Assembly: GCA_003971905.1 (NCBI GenBank)
Contig: RSEE01000011.1
Span: 248,001-312,000, forward strand
From: Moniliella sp. 'wahieum'
Lineage: Eukaryota; Basidiomycota; Moniliellomycetes; Moniliellales; Moniliellaceae
Reading direction: 5' to 3'
DNA length: 64,000 nt
A program made the position numbers and the translations under genes. Positions 21,034-31,766 of this stretch are shown in pieces; the first letter of the stretch is position 1, and each line of letters begins with the position of its first letter. The notes under the pieces are model-generated. The model worked only from the letters and a program-made list of their open reading frames with translations. It did not search any database and was not told the DNA's origin.

Positions 21034-21043
21034 CCCTAGGGTT
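21034..21043 (-). promoter_or_regulatory. AACCCTAGGG motif in the eL6/MRT4 promoter
   Basis: It is identical over 10 bases to the site upstream of eL33 and lies 265 bp from the eL6 start and 250 bp from the MRT4 start. It is a candidate coordinating element for both ribosome genes. Confidence 0.5.
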
Positions 21044-21292
21044 ACCGACACGTGACCAGCCATTATCGATTCACCGCTCATCTCAGCGTCCCATGGCTGA
21101 GCGGCCGAGTTGAGCGCGCCATTGGTTGTGATTGGTGTGATCAATGATCATCATCGACCGCTGGCTGGCGAGCGAATTCCGCGCGCGCATTCCGCCGCAT
21201 ATTTTTCTTTTGCCCAAGGCCAGCAGCTAGACCTTACCTTGGTGCTTGGCGGCTTCGGCTGCTCCCCCCCCACCACCTTTAATCTCTTCGCC

Positions 21293-22313
21293 ATGCCGCG
21301 CGCACGCCGGAACAAAGTTGTCTCGCTGACGCAAATCAACAAGAAGACTAAAGCCGACAAGGAGTCCTTCGCCGATACAGTTCGCGAGACTGCTAACAAG
21401 TTCACCTATGCCTGGCTCTTCTCGATTGGCAACATGCGCAACGCCTACATCAAGGACGTGCGCCAACTCTGGGAGGGGAGCCGCATTTTCTTTGGAAAGA
21501 GCGGTGTCATTCGCTTTGCTCTTGGTACTGAGGAGCAAAATGAGCTCCGACCAGGTATCTCTGCTCTGTCCAACGTACGTATCTGCTCCCCTGCGATTAC
21601 GGACATCCTAACCTAAACCTGTCCCACAGCGTCTATCCGGTCAAGTAGGCATTCTCTTTACCGACTCTCCCCCTGAAGAAGTGCAAGATTGGTTCGAGAC
21701 CTACTCTCGTCGCGACTTTGCGCGCGCGGGCAACATTGCGACTGAACTGTCATCCTTCCCAAGGGGCCCGTGCAAATGCGCACCTCACCGCCTGAAAACC
21801 TGCCGCACCCCATCGAGCCCCAACTGAGGCAGTTGGGTATGCCCACTGAACTGCAGAGGGGTGTCCCTACTCTCCTTCGGGACTTCACCGTCTGCAAAAA
21901 GGGTGAGAAGCTGACCAAGGAGGCGGCCCAGATCCTGAAGCTTCTCCTCATCCAACAAGCGGTTCCGTGTTGTGCCGCTTGCCTACTGGAGCGCCGTTGC
22001 TCGCGATGACAAGCCAGAGGGTGCATTCACTGAGCTCGAGCTCACCCTGATCAAAAGCCGTGATTGAACAAAGCGGAGCGGATCTTACTGTAGTTGGTCA
22101 AATCGCAACAAAACCGATGGTTCTAAGGCTGCCCGGGCCAAAGATGAGAGCGACGACGATGAGGACATCGACATTGATGATGGCGACCAGGTTACGGACG
22201 GGATGATGCTCCCTGCTCACCTTGCTAATATGTTCTTCGTCCATGCTCTATTTGCTTGCATTTCGCCACCACCACCCATTTCCTCGAATGTACTACTACC
22301 TACTGGCATCTGA
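21293..22313 (+). CDS. MRT4: Ribosome assembly factor Mrt4
   Basis: Mrt4 is a nuclear paralogue of the stalk protein P0. It occupies the P0 site on pre-60S particles until the Yvh1-dependent exchange. Exon 1 (21293-21574) begins MPRARRNKVVSLTQINKKTK and contains FTYAWLFSIGNMRNAYIKDV and SRIFFGKSGV. The intron 21575-21629 has donor GTACGT and acceptor CCACAG. Exon 2 gives GQVGILFTDSPPEEVQDWFE, DFARAGNIATEL, then after frame changes EPQLRQLGMPTELQRGVPTL, DFTVCKKGEKLTKEAAQILK and RVVPLAYWSAVARDD. A final frame encodes the acidic tail DESDDDEDIDIDDGDQVTDG and MMLP, typical of Mrt4. One frame stops at 22067, but the acidic tail argues for the longer extent. Frame changes near 21760, 21960 and 22055 are probably errors. 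Confidence 0.9.
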
Positions 22314-22498
22314 CTCGAGTTGATGGGCTGGGCTATCCCTCAAATATGGAGACCACGGTTGAGTAGGCACCAAAAGCGGTAACGCGGAAAAAAGTGACAG
22401 TCGAGATGTGTACAGCGAGTGAATGCAGGCGCAATTAGGTACGAAGGTTTAGAGAGTCAAGATACGAGAAAGAGGGGAGAGAGGAGAGTGACTTGGAG

Positions 22499-24944
22499 TT
22501 ATGCCGTGGGTTTGAGCGTCACGTCGGACAGAATCTTGAACGCTTCTTTGTACACATCGAGCAGAGACTGGACGCGCTTACGCTCCAATTTGATGGTCTC
22601 GTCTTCCTCCAGCAGTCAGAGAAGAGATTGTCACGGTAGAGACCCTTGACCAAACGGTTCTGTACCGTATCGCGCGTGAAGTTGACCAAGAGGTGCATGA
22701 TGGCCTTGGGAACAAGATCCTCGATCATTTGACGTACCACGCCAAAGTAAGATGTGATCAGTGCACGGATGAGCGTTGTTTCAATCTCTTCCCGCTCAGA
22801 GAGAGCATACTCATTGGGACTTATAGTGGTGGCCTCCAAGTGTTTGTCGAGCGATTTCATGTCGTACGCCGCGCTGGACCCCTCCAGGCCCAAACGGCCA
22901 GCGAACAAGCTGGTGTTGGACCTCAGTGCGCCCGATGGACGAGTTGACGGGGCTGACCCGGTGCCCATTGCAGCCCCTGGCCCAGTAGTGGCACCGAAAA
23001 AGTAGTTGAGAAAACCATCGCCTGTTTGTTTTCTCCGGCTTGCGCCGAAGCCCGGTGGACTGGGACGAGGTGGAAAGGCGCGCTTCACTCGGCCCCGGGC
23101 TTGGTCCGCACCCGTGTCACACCTGGAGACACCAAATTGTCCTCGTCATCATCTCCCTCACCACTGAGGTCAGGTGAGTCGAGTGCATCCGAGTCAAAGC
23201 CTAGTCCGCGCTTGGAGCCATTTGCGAGGGAGCGACGCTGGTGCAGCTGGCGTGTCTGCTCCGCGATCGAAGCCGAGTCTTGCACAAACAGAGGGTGGTT
23301 CGTGTTGATGTACGCGGCCTGGATAGAGATCAGACTCTGAACATACTCGCTCGTCGGTCCCAGCCGCTCCCGCAAATCCGATACCACCTCAATCAGCTGC
23401 GCATGCAGCCGGGGGAAGCGCTGCAGTTCCGTGTTGGTAATGTTGTGGACAGATTTTCATCAGTTCTTCATATACCAGCTCGACGCACCGCAGCGAAGGG
23501 GGCTCCAGCAACTTAATTTGGGGCTTAATTAGCAATTCAAACGCCTGCTCTGGAACGAAGAGGCTAGGACGAGGTCCTGTGCTGTTGCGAATTGCAGTGC
23601 GAATGTCCTGCATTGCCAAGTTGCTTGTCGGGTTCAGCCCCTCGAGAGCATGGCCAAAGACGTCATTAAAGATATAGATATGCGTGCACCACCGCAAAGT
23701 TCCTTGGTCGAAATCTCAAAGGAGGTACCATCAATCGAAGCGACAAAGTCTCTGGCAAACTTGGGTCATGAGCTTGAGCACCATGGCGGCTTGCTCATTC
23801 TCGTCCACATAACCGGCATCGCCAAACGTGGCAAGTTCCTGCTGAGCCTGGCCCATGAGCGTGTTGAGACGCGCCTTCATATCGGCAGTTTCTCGCGGAT
23901 GTGGTTCATCAGGACAGAGTTCAATGTGCGAGCCAGGTATTTCGTGCCAGTGCGGTGAGAAATGTTGCGGTAGGCAGGATGGTTGCGGAAAAAGTCCTGC
24001 TCAGCTTGACGAGCTTGGAGCATGGATACATTGCCATTAATATCCTTTTGCGAACGGTTGACTACGCCGATGAACCCAAGCTTGAGCGGATAGACCGTCC
24101 CGTGAGAATATCCATCGCATGTGTGCCGCTGTCCATCAGGTCTAGCTTGGTTAGCACACCGATTGTGCGCCTACCTTGCGGGTCGACGCTGCGCGCCAGT
24201 TTGAGACTGTCGCTGTTGGCCAAGTCGACATTAGCCGGGCTGATAGCGAGGATAATGCAATTGGGCTTCGAGATGTAGTCGCGCACCAAGTCTCGGATCT
24301 GACGTTCAATGTCGGATGGTTGATCTCCTACCGGAATCTGAAAAAAGTCAGCAAAGGCGGACCATAAAGACAGAGGCGTACCTTTGTTAGACCGGGAAGG
24401 TCAACCAGAGTCAGATTGAGCACATTAGGAGAGTGGATCTTGAGGTGGATTGGCAGCTTGGATACGCCCTTGTTCTGTCCAGCGACACGGTAGGTCTCGT
24501 TCTCAATCTCGCGTCGGATCTCGCTAAAGTCTGTGAAGCGGCGGTCGAGATGAAGGAACTCGCCCCATTCGTTTAGCTGCGACGAATTTAAGCTTGGGGC
24601 AGCCTGTCATCACCCTCAGATGCGCCAGTCGCGGACCCTTTCGGCAGGGGAGTGTGGATGAGCTGCAGAACCAAGGGACGACGTGTGACAATTCCACTCC
24701 CACGTGGAAGAAAATCCTTGCCAACGATGCTGGGCAGCGAGAAGGTTAGCAATGCGCGCTCCTGGAGGGAATGAACGTTCAGTTGAACGTCGGCTGAACG
24801 CTGCACTCACGTCTCCAGCACCGACGACTTGCCGGAGCTCTGGGCGCCCACAACGACGCATTGCGGCAAATCAACCGAGTCGCCGCCGATGGAAGCGAAG
24901 GTCTCCTGGAGTTTGTTAACAACGTTGATAAGGTCGACGTCCAT
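22499..24944 (-). CDS. VPS1: Dynamin-related GTPase, Vps1 type
   Basis: This is a large GTPase that assembles on membranes to cut vesicles in Golgi/endosome/vacuole traffic and in peroxisome division. It begins [20 protein letters not shown]. The P-loop is GAQSSGKSS, followed by [27 protein letters not shown] (G3), TKLDLMD (G4) and [13 protein letters not shown]. Later come [52 protein letters not shown], and a GTPase effector domain ending in [20 protein letters not shown]. The linker [11 protein letters not shown] and this effector pattern favour Vps1 over Dnm1. Introns are seen at 24730-24810 and 24338-24381. Frame changes near 24590, 24105, 23890 and elsewhere are mostly homopolymer contractions. 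After correction it would be about 770 residues, somewhat longer than most Vps1. Confidence 0.9.
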
Positions 24945-25312
24945 GGCAGCAGTGGCAGAAGAAACACGGTCAAGCTGGGCTGCTGGATGGGTGGCGGGGT
25001 TGAAAGGAGCGGGGCGGGTAGCTGAGATGAGATCGATGAGCCCTGGCAGGCCAGCCATGGAAACACAGCCGCAACAGGAACACCCAGAAAAGGCACACTG
25101 CCCCCCTACCCCAGCGATCCGCTCGCCAGCCTTCTGTGAGGCCGTGAAATTGGAGTTGGGGCACGGGCAGTGCCCCATCTCCGACGCGTTGTTACGTCAC
25201 ATGTCACATGATCAATTGCCCCCCCACTGGTCCCGACGATGCTGCGGACGCGTCAGACGTCATCGCGTCATCACCGGCATCACTCTCTGCCGCCACCGGG
25301 AACATTCTCGGG

Positions 25313-25326
25313 ACGCGTAACGCGTA
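25313..25326. repeat. Palindrome heptad array, ACGCGT-a-ACGCGT
   Basis: Two ACGCGT hexamers separated by A are followed in register by a third ACGCG. A similar but imperfect array stands at 26315-26328. Confidence 0.75.
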
Positions 25327-26521
25327 ACGCGCAATCGACAAGATCTTTTGCTTTAAGTTTTGCACGTGCCAATTCAGCATCGAATCCTACCGATCTGCGT
25401 TCAAGTTGAACGTTCAATGTACACTGAACGTTCAACGTACGTAGGCGACTGGGGAGAACGGTGGCTAAGGTGGCGACGGAAACGGTGGCTAAGGCCTAAG
25501 GTGGCGACGGGGGAACCCGCTGACCGGCCGTAGGCCCGGTGGTCTCCTCGTTTTTTACGGAGTGAGATTTTAAAATTCAAATCTCCAAAGCTTAAAGGCC
25601 TAATGTCCACGACCTATACGATCCGCTGCAGTGCATTTTTCCTCGTGTGCGTTAGCCTGAGGCATGTGAAGCTGAGGCAGACGGATGGGTACCAAAGCTT
25701 AACAATCAGCTCTACGATATACTCAGTATTGAGACTCAGTTGAGTACTCAGTCTGAGTACCAATCGCACTGTAGTCTGGTACGCGAGACTGCTCTAAGGC
25801 TTATCGATTATCTCGGTACGCGGCAGTACGATATATGACCGTGACCGGCGTGACCGCGTGACCGGTGACCCCAGTTTTTTTTTTCATTGCCACCGTCAGC
25901 ATCTCCAGCGTGTTCGCCCACGATTGCGCAACCAAGTACCCTCCAATATCCAATCCTCTTCAAGCTTCAAGTTAAGCTTTACGGTTACCGGGGTACGCGT
26001 TACGTGGCACCTGCAGTAAAACGCTATCATACGTACACTTTCATCCGCGGGTGTGGAAAACTTTTATCCGGGTGGCCTTAGGACATATATATGGGACACA
26101 GCAGGGCAGGGCCAGCGACACGTACGCAGGGCTTCGCATATAGGCTCAGAACTGAGTCAGGCTCAGCGGGACTGTGCTCAGCGCTGACTTTAACTCACAG
26201 CTCTTCCGTACTTACTCTAACATTGCCATCGGCTGGTGGCAAAAGCAGCTCCAGAGCAGATAGGCGCCGATGGGGGTGCGTTGAATGCATGAGAATACTG
26301 AGCTTGAAGCTTAACCGCGTAACGCGTAACGTACGTAACCGGGTAAGCGGTGGCCACAGTCGCCTCCCTCGCAGATCTCAGCCATCATGCATCACCATGT
26401 AACACAGTGCACTGAAACGTTGCAATTTGAAGAGGCTTACGCTGCAAGGGACTTGCGGCAAAAAGCGGCAACTCCAACGACGCTGGACCAACAAGCTTCA
26501 AGCTCCAAGCAGCTTGAATTG

Positions 26522-26609
26522 AAGCTTCAAGCTTCACGTCAATCGATCATCGATAACCGCTAAGCGCTAAGCGCTAAAAGGAAGCTTGAAGCGATAATCG
26601 ATGATCGAT
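26522..26609. repeat. Cluster of four different palindrome heptad arrays
   Basis: Within 88 bp stand AAGCTT-c-AAGCTT (26522-26534), ATCGAT-c-ATCGAT (26542-26554), AGCGCT-a-AGCGCT (26563-26575), AAGCTT-g-AAGC (26582-26592) and ATCGAT-g-ATCGAT (26597-26609). All share the 7-bp period but use different hexamers. Confidence 0.8.
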
Positions 26610-26839
26610 GAAGGAACAGCCTGTTGCAGCAGCTGGCACATCCCATCCGCCCTCCCATGCTCCTGTGTCCTAATGGCCCGTCCAGCACCACCACACTGCC
26701 CCATTTCCCCATTCCCCATTTCCTCAGCACCAGCAGCTTGGGCTCTGTGGGAAGCCATTCTTCATCTCCCCCACAGCGCCCCTGCCACCACCTCTTCTTC
26801 TCTTCCCTCCGATCATCTCCTTGGCCTGCCCCAGCCCCC

Positions 26840-29800
26840 ATGGACTACACCCCATCCGCACCCCGCATGGGCCTCCAGCCCGCTCCATCTTCCTCTGTAC
26901 CCCCAGATCCTCACCACTCCCACTCGCCATCCCTAGCCCCCTCTTTCATCCGACCAGAAGAGGCCAGTCCAGCCGCAGGGACTGGTACCCCGTCCCAGGT
27001 CAACCTACGTGGGCGTCCCCGCGCTTTGACAGCTCGCATTCGGCCTCGACCCTCATTTGACCGTGGCATGGTGTGTCCACCCGTCCTGTCTCACTACTCC
27101 CATTCGTATGGTTTCTTTACTTACTCTTCCCATGTAACTGTCATTGCCTCATTGGCCTCATCCCCACTACAGATCAAGCAAGAGACACAACCCCAGCATA
27201 TGGCACCTATGACTTCCTCAAAGATGCTCCCGAAGTGAAGAAAAAATCTTTCTTTACCAACCGTCGCCCAAGCCAACTCGCCTTGCGCCTCAAGGATACC
27301 AGCCCCGAACCTACTTCGTCATCTTCTCAGCTCCACAGCTCAGCGAGCTCAAGCTTGTTGGTCTCCTCAGAACCACCACCCGCTTCGCCAGGGTCAGACA
27401 GGGGGGCTGAGTCTGCTTTCCCGTGCATTCCTCCTTCAGGCCCTGCTACATCGCCCTCCCCTCCTTTCGTCGAAGCGTCACAGGAAGATCTGTGCCCGGC
27501 GGTCGCCTTTTCTGCTCCAGCCCGATCCCTCTCATCTTTTTCTTACCTGCAACCATCGTCTCCTTCTGACGCTCTTCACTCGCCAACCCACCAACAGGGT
27601 TTTATGCCACCCATGGCTGCCTCTGTGCAAGGTAAGGATAAGCCCGGTATGACTCCTCTCCCGCCCTCTGAAAATGAGGTTGTTTCGCCGTTAGCCATGC
27701 CGGGCGATGGGGGGAGTGCGCATGGGGCAGGTCAGATGACCGGGATAGGAAGAGGGAGCAGCACCTCTCCTCAGTTGGTGTCACAACCATCGACAGAAGC
27801 GCCCCCGACGTGGCCCACACTACACCACCCTTGGACTTTGATGACTATCTCAAGCACGCCGAGTGGACTAAAGTCATTTATTCTACCGGCGAGTCGTACA
27901 TTTCCTCAGCTCCGGCACAAGTCAGTTCGTCTTCCCCGTCGTTTGCCTTTGGTATGCAGGCCAAGGACGCAAGCATCGACAATTTGTTGCTCTCCCCCCT
28001 ATTGGGGTTGCGTTCGCCCAGCCGGGCACGTTCACGGCGCCGCAAAGGTCATCTTCCCCTCGTTTTCCGATTCAATGCATGACACAGATCCTGTTTCAAG
28101 CTCACCGCCACCCGCAACGATACCTATGGCAACAGGCATGTCAAGCTTGGGATCGTTGGCCCAGTTGGCCAATGCCTTCCGTGACGCGCGCAACAAGGAC
28201 AAAAAATGGACAGGCACACCTCGTTTAAGCCTCCGGACTTGCCACAATCCGCGTTGGATGCGACGGGGAACGGGGTCGACTTATCTTTGCCGGGGGGTTG
28301 CCAGAGCTGACTGACCTGGTCCCCTCAGGACCATCAGATGACCTGCTTTTCTCCCTCGATATGTCTCGTCCTGTAAGTCAAGCGGGTAGCTCCGTGGGCG
28401 GGCTGTGCAGGAGCCGGTCATTCATTTTCCAGCCTTCATGATGGGTTGCGTGCCTACGCACCCTCTGAAACGGCTGGAGGCGTGACCACCGACCTGGCCT
28501 ACACATCTCATTCGTTTCAGCCCGCTCCGAGGGGACGGGCGGAGTGTACGGCGGTGCATCAATGCCTGACTTGGGCATTAGCCCTCCGACTGAGCTGATG
28601 GAAGGAATCCCCACGGGACGACGCCCGTCGGTTCAATCGCAGAAACGTATCTCTTTCAAAGGACGTACGCTCCTGCGCCATTTACGCACCAAAAGCAGCG
28701 AAGGTTTGTGGGCCACCAAAATCCGACAGACAACACCGTCGCCCAATCCACGCCCGCCTACTTTCTTTCACGATTCAGCTCCCGCACCTCCGTACGGGGC
28801 TGGCGCATCCTCTCGACCTTCTGCGTTGGCTGCCACAATGCTCCCACATACAACCTCCGAGGGCAAATCGGGTCCGACGTCGACTTTAACAGTCGTGACA
28901 AACGCAACGGGCAGTTCGTTCTCCTCACTAAACGATCAAGCACCGTGCCACTTACCTTCAACGTCCACCGGCGATGGTGTCCCTATGGGCCCGCGCCGCC
29001 AGTCGGACGAGCACGAGTTGCTGGCGATGGACTCGAAATACCCCCCCACGACGCCGACCTTACCCATTTCACCTTTGACAGTTCCATGCCACAGGAATGC
29101 GAGCAAGGGAGGCGAGTGCAACGGCGCTCAGGCGGTGCTCTCCAAGACATCCATCCTTTCCCCGCTTGCGCCACGTTCAGATTTGTTGGATTCTCTTGTC
29201 TCGGCTCCGGACAATTACCTGCGCCTCACTCCGACCGATTCACCTGAAGACCTGTGGGCGGCACTGCAGGCCACTCGTGCTGCCGCCATCTTTCTTCAGC
29301 TCCATGCACCGGGCAGCGCAAACCAGGGTAGAAAACTGGGGGCCTTATCCGAAGCTTCTCGCCCGATCTGATATCAACCCATCGGCAGTTGATGCACCGC
29401 CCCATCATTAAGCTTGAACTCTGTAGCCAATTTGTCTTCGGATCTGTACCCTGATTCAGTCCCCAATCTCTGAAGCACATGTTGGATACGTTGGCTTTAT
29501 CTGTTGTTCCATCGTCTCCTGCTTTGGCCAACAGCAGTGCCACGGAGAAAGAGAAGAGGCCGTCTCTTTGTCGACCACTCGCCCGCAAAGGGGGCCAAAT
29601 CGTTCGGCTGAACCTGGTGGTTCATCTACGATGTCCACCCCGTTCCCTGGTTGGTCTGCAGCCTATGCACGTCACGCGACTGATCCCAACACCTTGTCCT
29701 CCTTTCTTTCTGCCAGAAAAAATGAGAGAGGGTTTCGGCATCGCGCTTACTCGGCGGGAGCCAAACCGGGAATGGCCGTGCAGCCCAAACCATCCCACGC

Positions 29801-30504
29801 CAACCCGGTTTCCCAAACCGACGAATCGTCCTGTCGCATCGCGTCGGAAGATCCCACGCCGTACTCACTTAGGTCGCCTCCCACGCCCAGCACCACCGCC
29901 ATTACCCCGTGCACACCTGCCGCCTGGTCGGCCTCTCTCCTCAGCCCCACGCTCACTACTCCTATCTCACCTCTCACCCCCAACTCACGGCGCAGCTTCT
30001 CCGTGGTTGGCGAAGGATCTTCCGTGCCCATGGCAGGGTACGAGGGCGCAGCGGACCTTCCCTCTCCGCCTGGCCCCGTCCCTCCTCTGACGTATCCATC
30101 GTTACCGGATTTATCCTCTCCGACACCCCGGTTCTCTCATAGCCCCCAGCCCGAGCTGCGGCCAGGGACGAGAACGGGTGGTGCGGCTGATCAGCTGACG
30201 CCCCACCCGCCCGTACAAGGCGACGGAAACGGTGTAGAGCTGGCGCCTCCATTTGCTTTCCGTCCGCCTCCCTCCCAAGAAAACTTCGATCGCCCCGCCC
30301 AACTGCCCTGATGATGAGTGGCGACTCTGTGGGGCGGGATGGGGGATCGGGACCCCTGCCGACGCGGCCGCCTACCTTGCCCTGGCCCGGTCCCGGATCA
30401 ACGAGCAAGATGCCGAACTGTATGCCCGCTTCTTGCGTGGGACAGAGGCCCGCCTGAGCCAGCAACAGCAAGGCGGCGGCCGGAATGGGACTGCGGTAGT
30501 TTAA
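26840..30504 (+). CDS. Long Ser/Pro-rich disordered protein, unknown
   Basis: One large gene is inferred from a chain of compositionally similar plus-strand frames. It starts MDYTPSAPRMGLQPAP. Introns are proposed at 27071-27172 and 28373-28520 (donor GTAAGT, acceptor GTTTCAG). Segments with order include AYGTYDFLKDAPEVKKKSFF, PPLDFDDYLKHAEWTKVIYS, SLAQLANAFRDARNKDKKW, SLPGGLPELTDLVPSGPSDD, GGVYGGASMPDLGISPPTEL, WSAAYARHATDPNTLSSFLS and a C-terminal helix AYLALARSRINEQDAELYAR. The rest is Ser/Pro/Thr-rich and probably disordered, roughly 1,100 residues in all. Five or more frame changes are needed. I recognise no domain. A regulatory or scaffold role is only a guess. Confidence 0.55.
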
Positions 30505-30636
30505 GCACCTCCTCCTTGTACTTTTGCTCTTTTCCTCTCATCGCTTTTGCGCACATACTCTCACTTTACGTTGTCGTTCGTGCCGTTCTCTCTCACCAGT
30601 GAGAAGAAGTCTGTGTGGCATATATTTCGTAAGGCT

Positions 30637-30684
30637 CTTCGTCTTCGTCTTCGTCTTCGTCTTCGTCTTCGTCTTCGTCTTCGT
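30637..30684. repeat. CTTCGT microsatellite, 8 units
   Basis: Eight perfect tandem copies of the hexamer CTTCGT lie downstream of the disordered-protein gene. Confidence 0.85.
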
Positions 30685-31224
30685 CTTCCATCAGCGTATG
30701 CAGCGTTCAACGTTCATCATCAGTTCTAATTCAAGTTAAAGTCATAATGTTTTCTACCGTTATGTACTACCTCCACCCCCGCACGCCACAAGTCCCATAA
30801 TGACTGCGGAGAAGGCAACAGTGCGATGGGTGCTGTGGATGTGTCTATCTATATAGTAGCAGCTAGGTTTTCAAGCGAGCCATCGTTCTCGTGTGCGGGG
30901 TAGAGTTGGAGCCTGGGCTGTGTTCGAAGCATACGACCAGTCTGGCTCTCGCAAACATCCTTCTCGCCGCCAGCATCTGTGGTGCAGATCGATGCATGGT
31001 ACACCCGCACAACGGATAATGGCCGAGGGCCTTGGAGCTTGAAGCTTGACTGGCTTTGCCTGTCATGCACACGTTTAAGTCCAAGCCGCCCCGCGTAAGC
31101 AATACATCACAGGATCACCTCAGACCTGCATGTCACAGCGGGGTGGCCGCGGCGGAATGCAGGATGCGACGCGTCGGAGCAGCACAGGGCGAGTGCGTGC
31201 GGTGCGCCTCAACGCTGAGCGCTG

Positions 31225-31243
31225 ATGCATGATGCATGATGGG
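31225..31243. repeat. Palindrome heptad array, ATGCAT-g-ATGCAT
   Basis: Two ATGCAT hexamers are separated by G. In the other register they read TGATGCA, TGATGCA, TGATGGG. GATGCAG units follow at about 31267-31287. Confidence 0.7.
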
Positions 31244-31766
31244 GGGATGCGCGGACGCGGGATGGGCGATGCAGGATGCAGGATGGGACGCGGGACGGGA
31301 CAGGACGCGAGGCGAGGCGAGGCGCGTCGCGTGCAGCGGAACGCCCAGCGGACACCCGCTCTGCACAGACAGCAGACGCAGCAGACGCAGCAGACACCGC
31401 CGCACCGCAGACGCACCCCCACCACCCACCCCTGGCGCCTGCCGCAATGCGCCGTATCCGTCGTCGCTGGCGCTTCCGTCGGGCGCAAGGAGGCGCGGCA
31501 GCATGCTGCCGACGAGCGTGTGCGCCGCCGCGCAGATGCGCAGTGTCCTCTCTGCTGCCCGCGTCCAGGGCTTCGGCCCTCCCGACCGCCCTGCCCGCCC
31601 CCGCCCGCGCATGCACCCGCGCCTCGCGCCCACCTCGGCCGCCGCCCCGCCCGCTGCGCCCACCGCCACGCCCATCGTGCCTGGCGCAGCCCATGCCCAC
31701 GCACACACCAGTCCCCCCCACCCCCAAACGCATTCCCCCTCCCACCCCCCGCCCCCCGCGTCCCTC

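Larger units (their letters stand above)
24945..26839. other. Intergenic, dense in heptad palindrome arrays
   Basis: No gene is recognised. It holds ACGCGT-a-ACGCGT (25313-25326), the 20-nt element shared with 1479-1498 (25533-25552), GTGACC words (25836-25872) and the densest palindrome cluster of the window (26522-26609). Confidence 0.55.
30505..31766. other. Intergenic, microsatellite and GC-rich Scc2 leader
   Basis: It contains a CTTCGT microsatellite and, from about 31200, a very GC-rich part with GATGCAG and TGATGCA heptads and GCAGAC repeats. Long frames exist on both strands there, but their composition (Arg/Pro/Ala only) marks them as products of GC richness. Confidence 0.5.
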
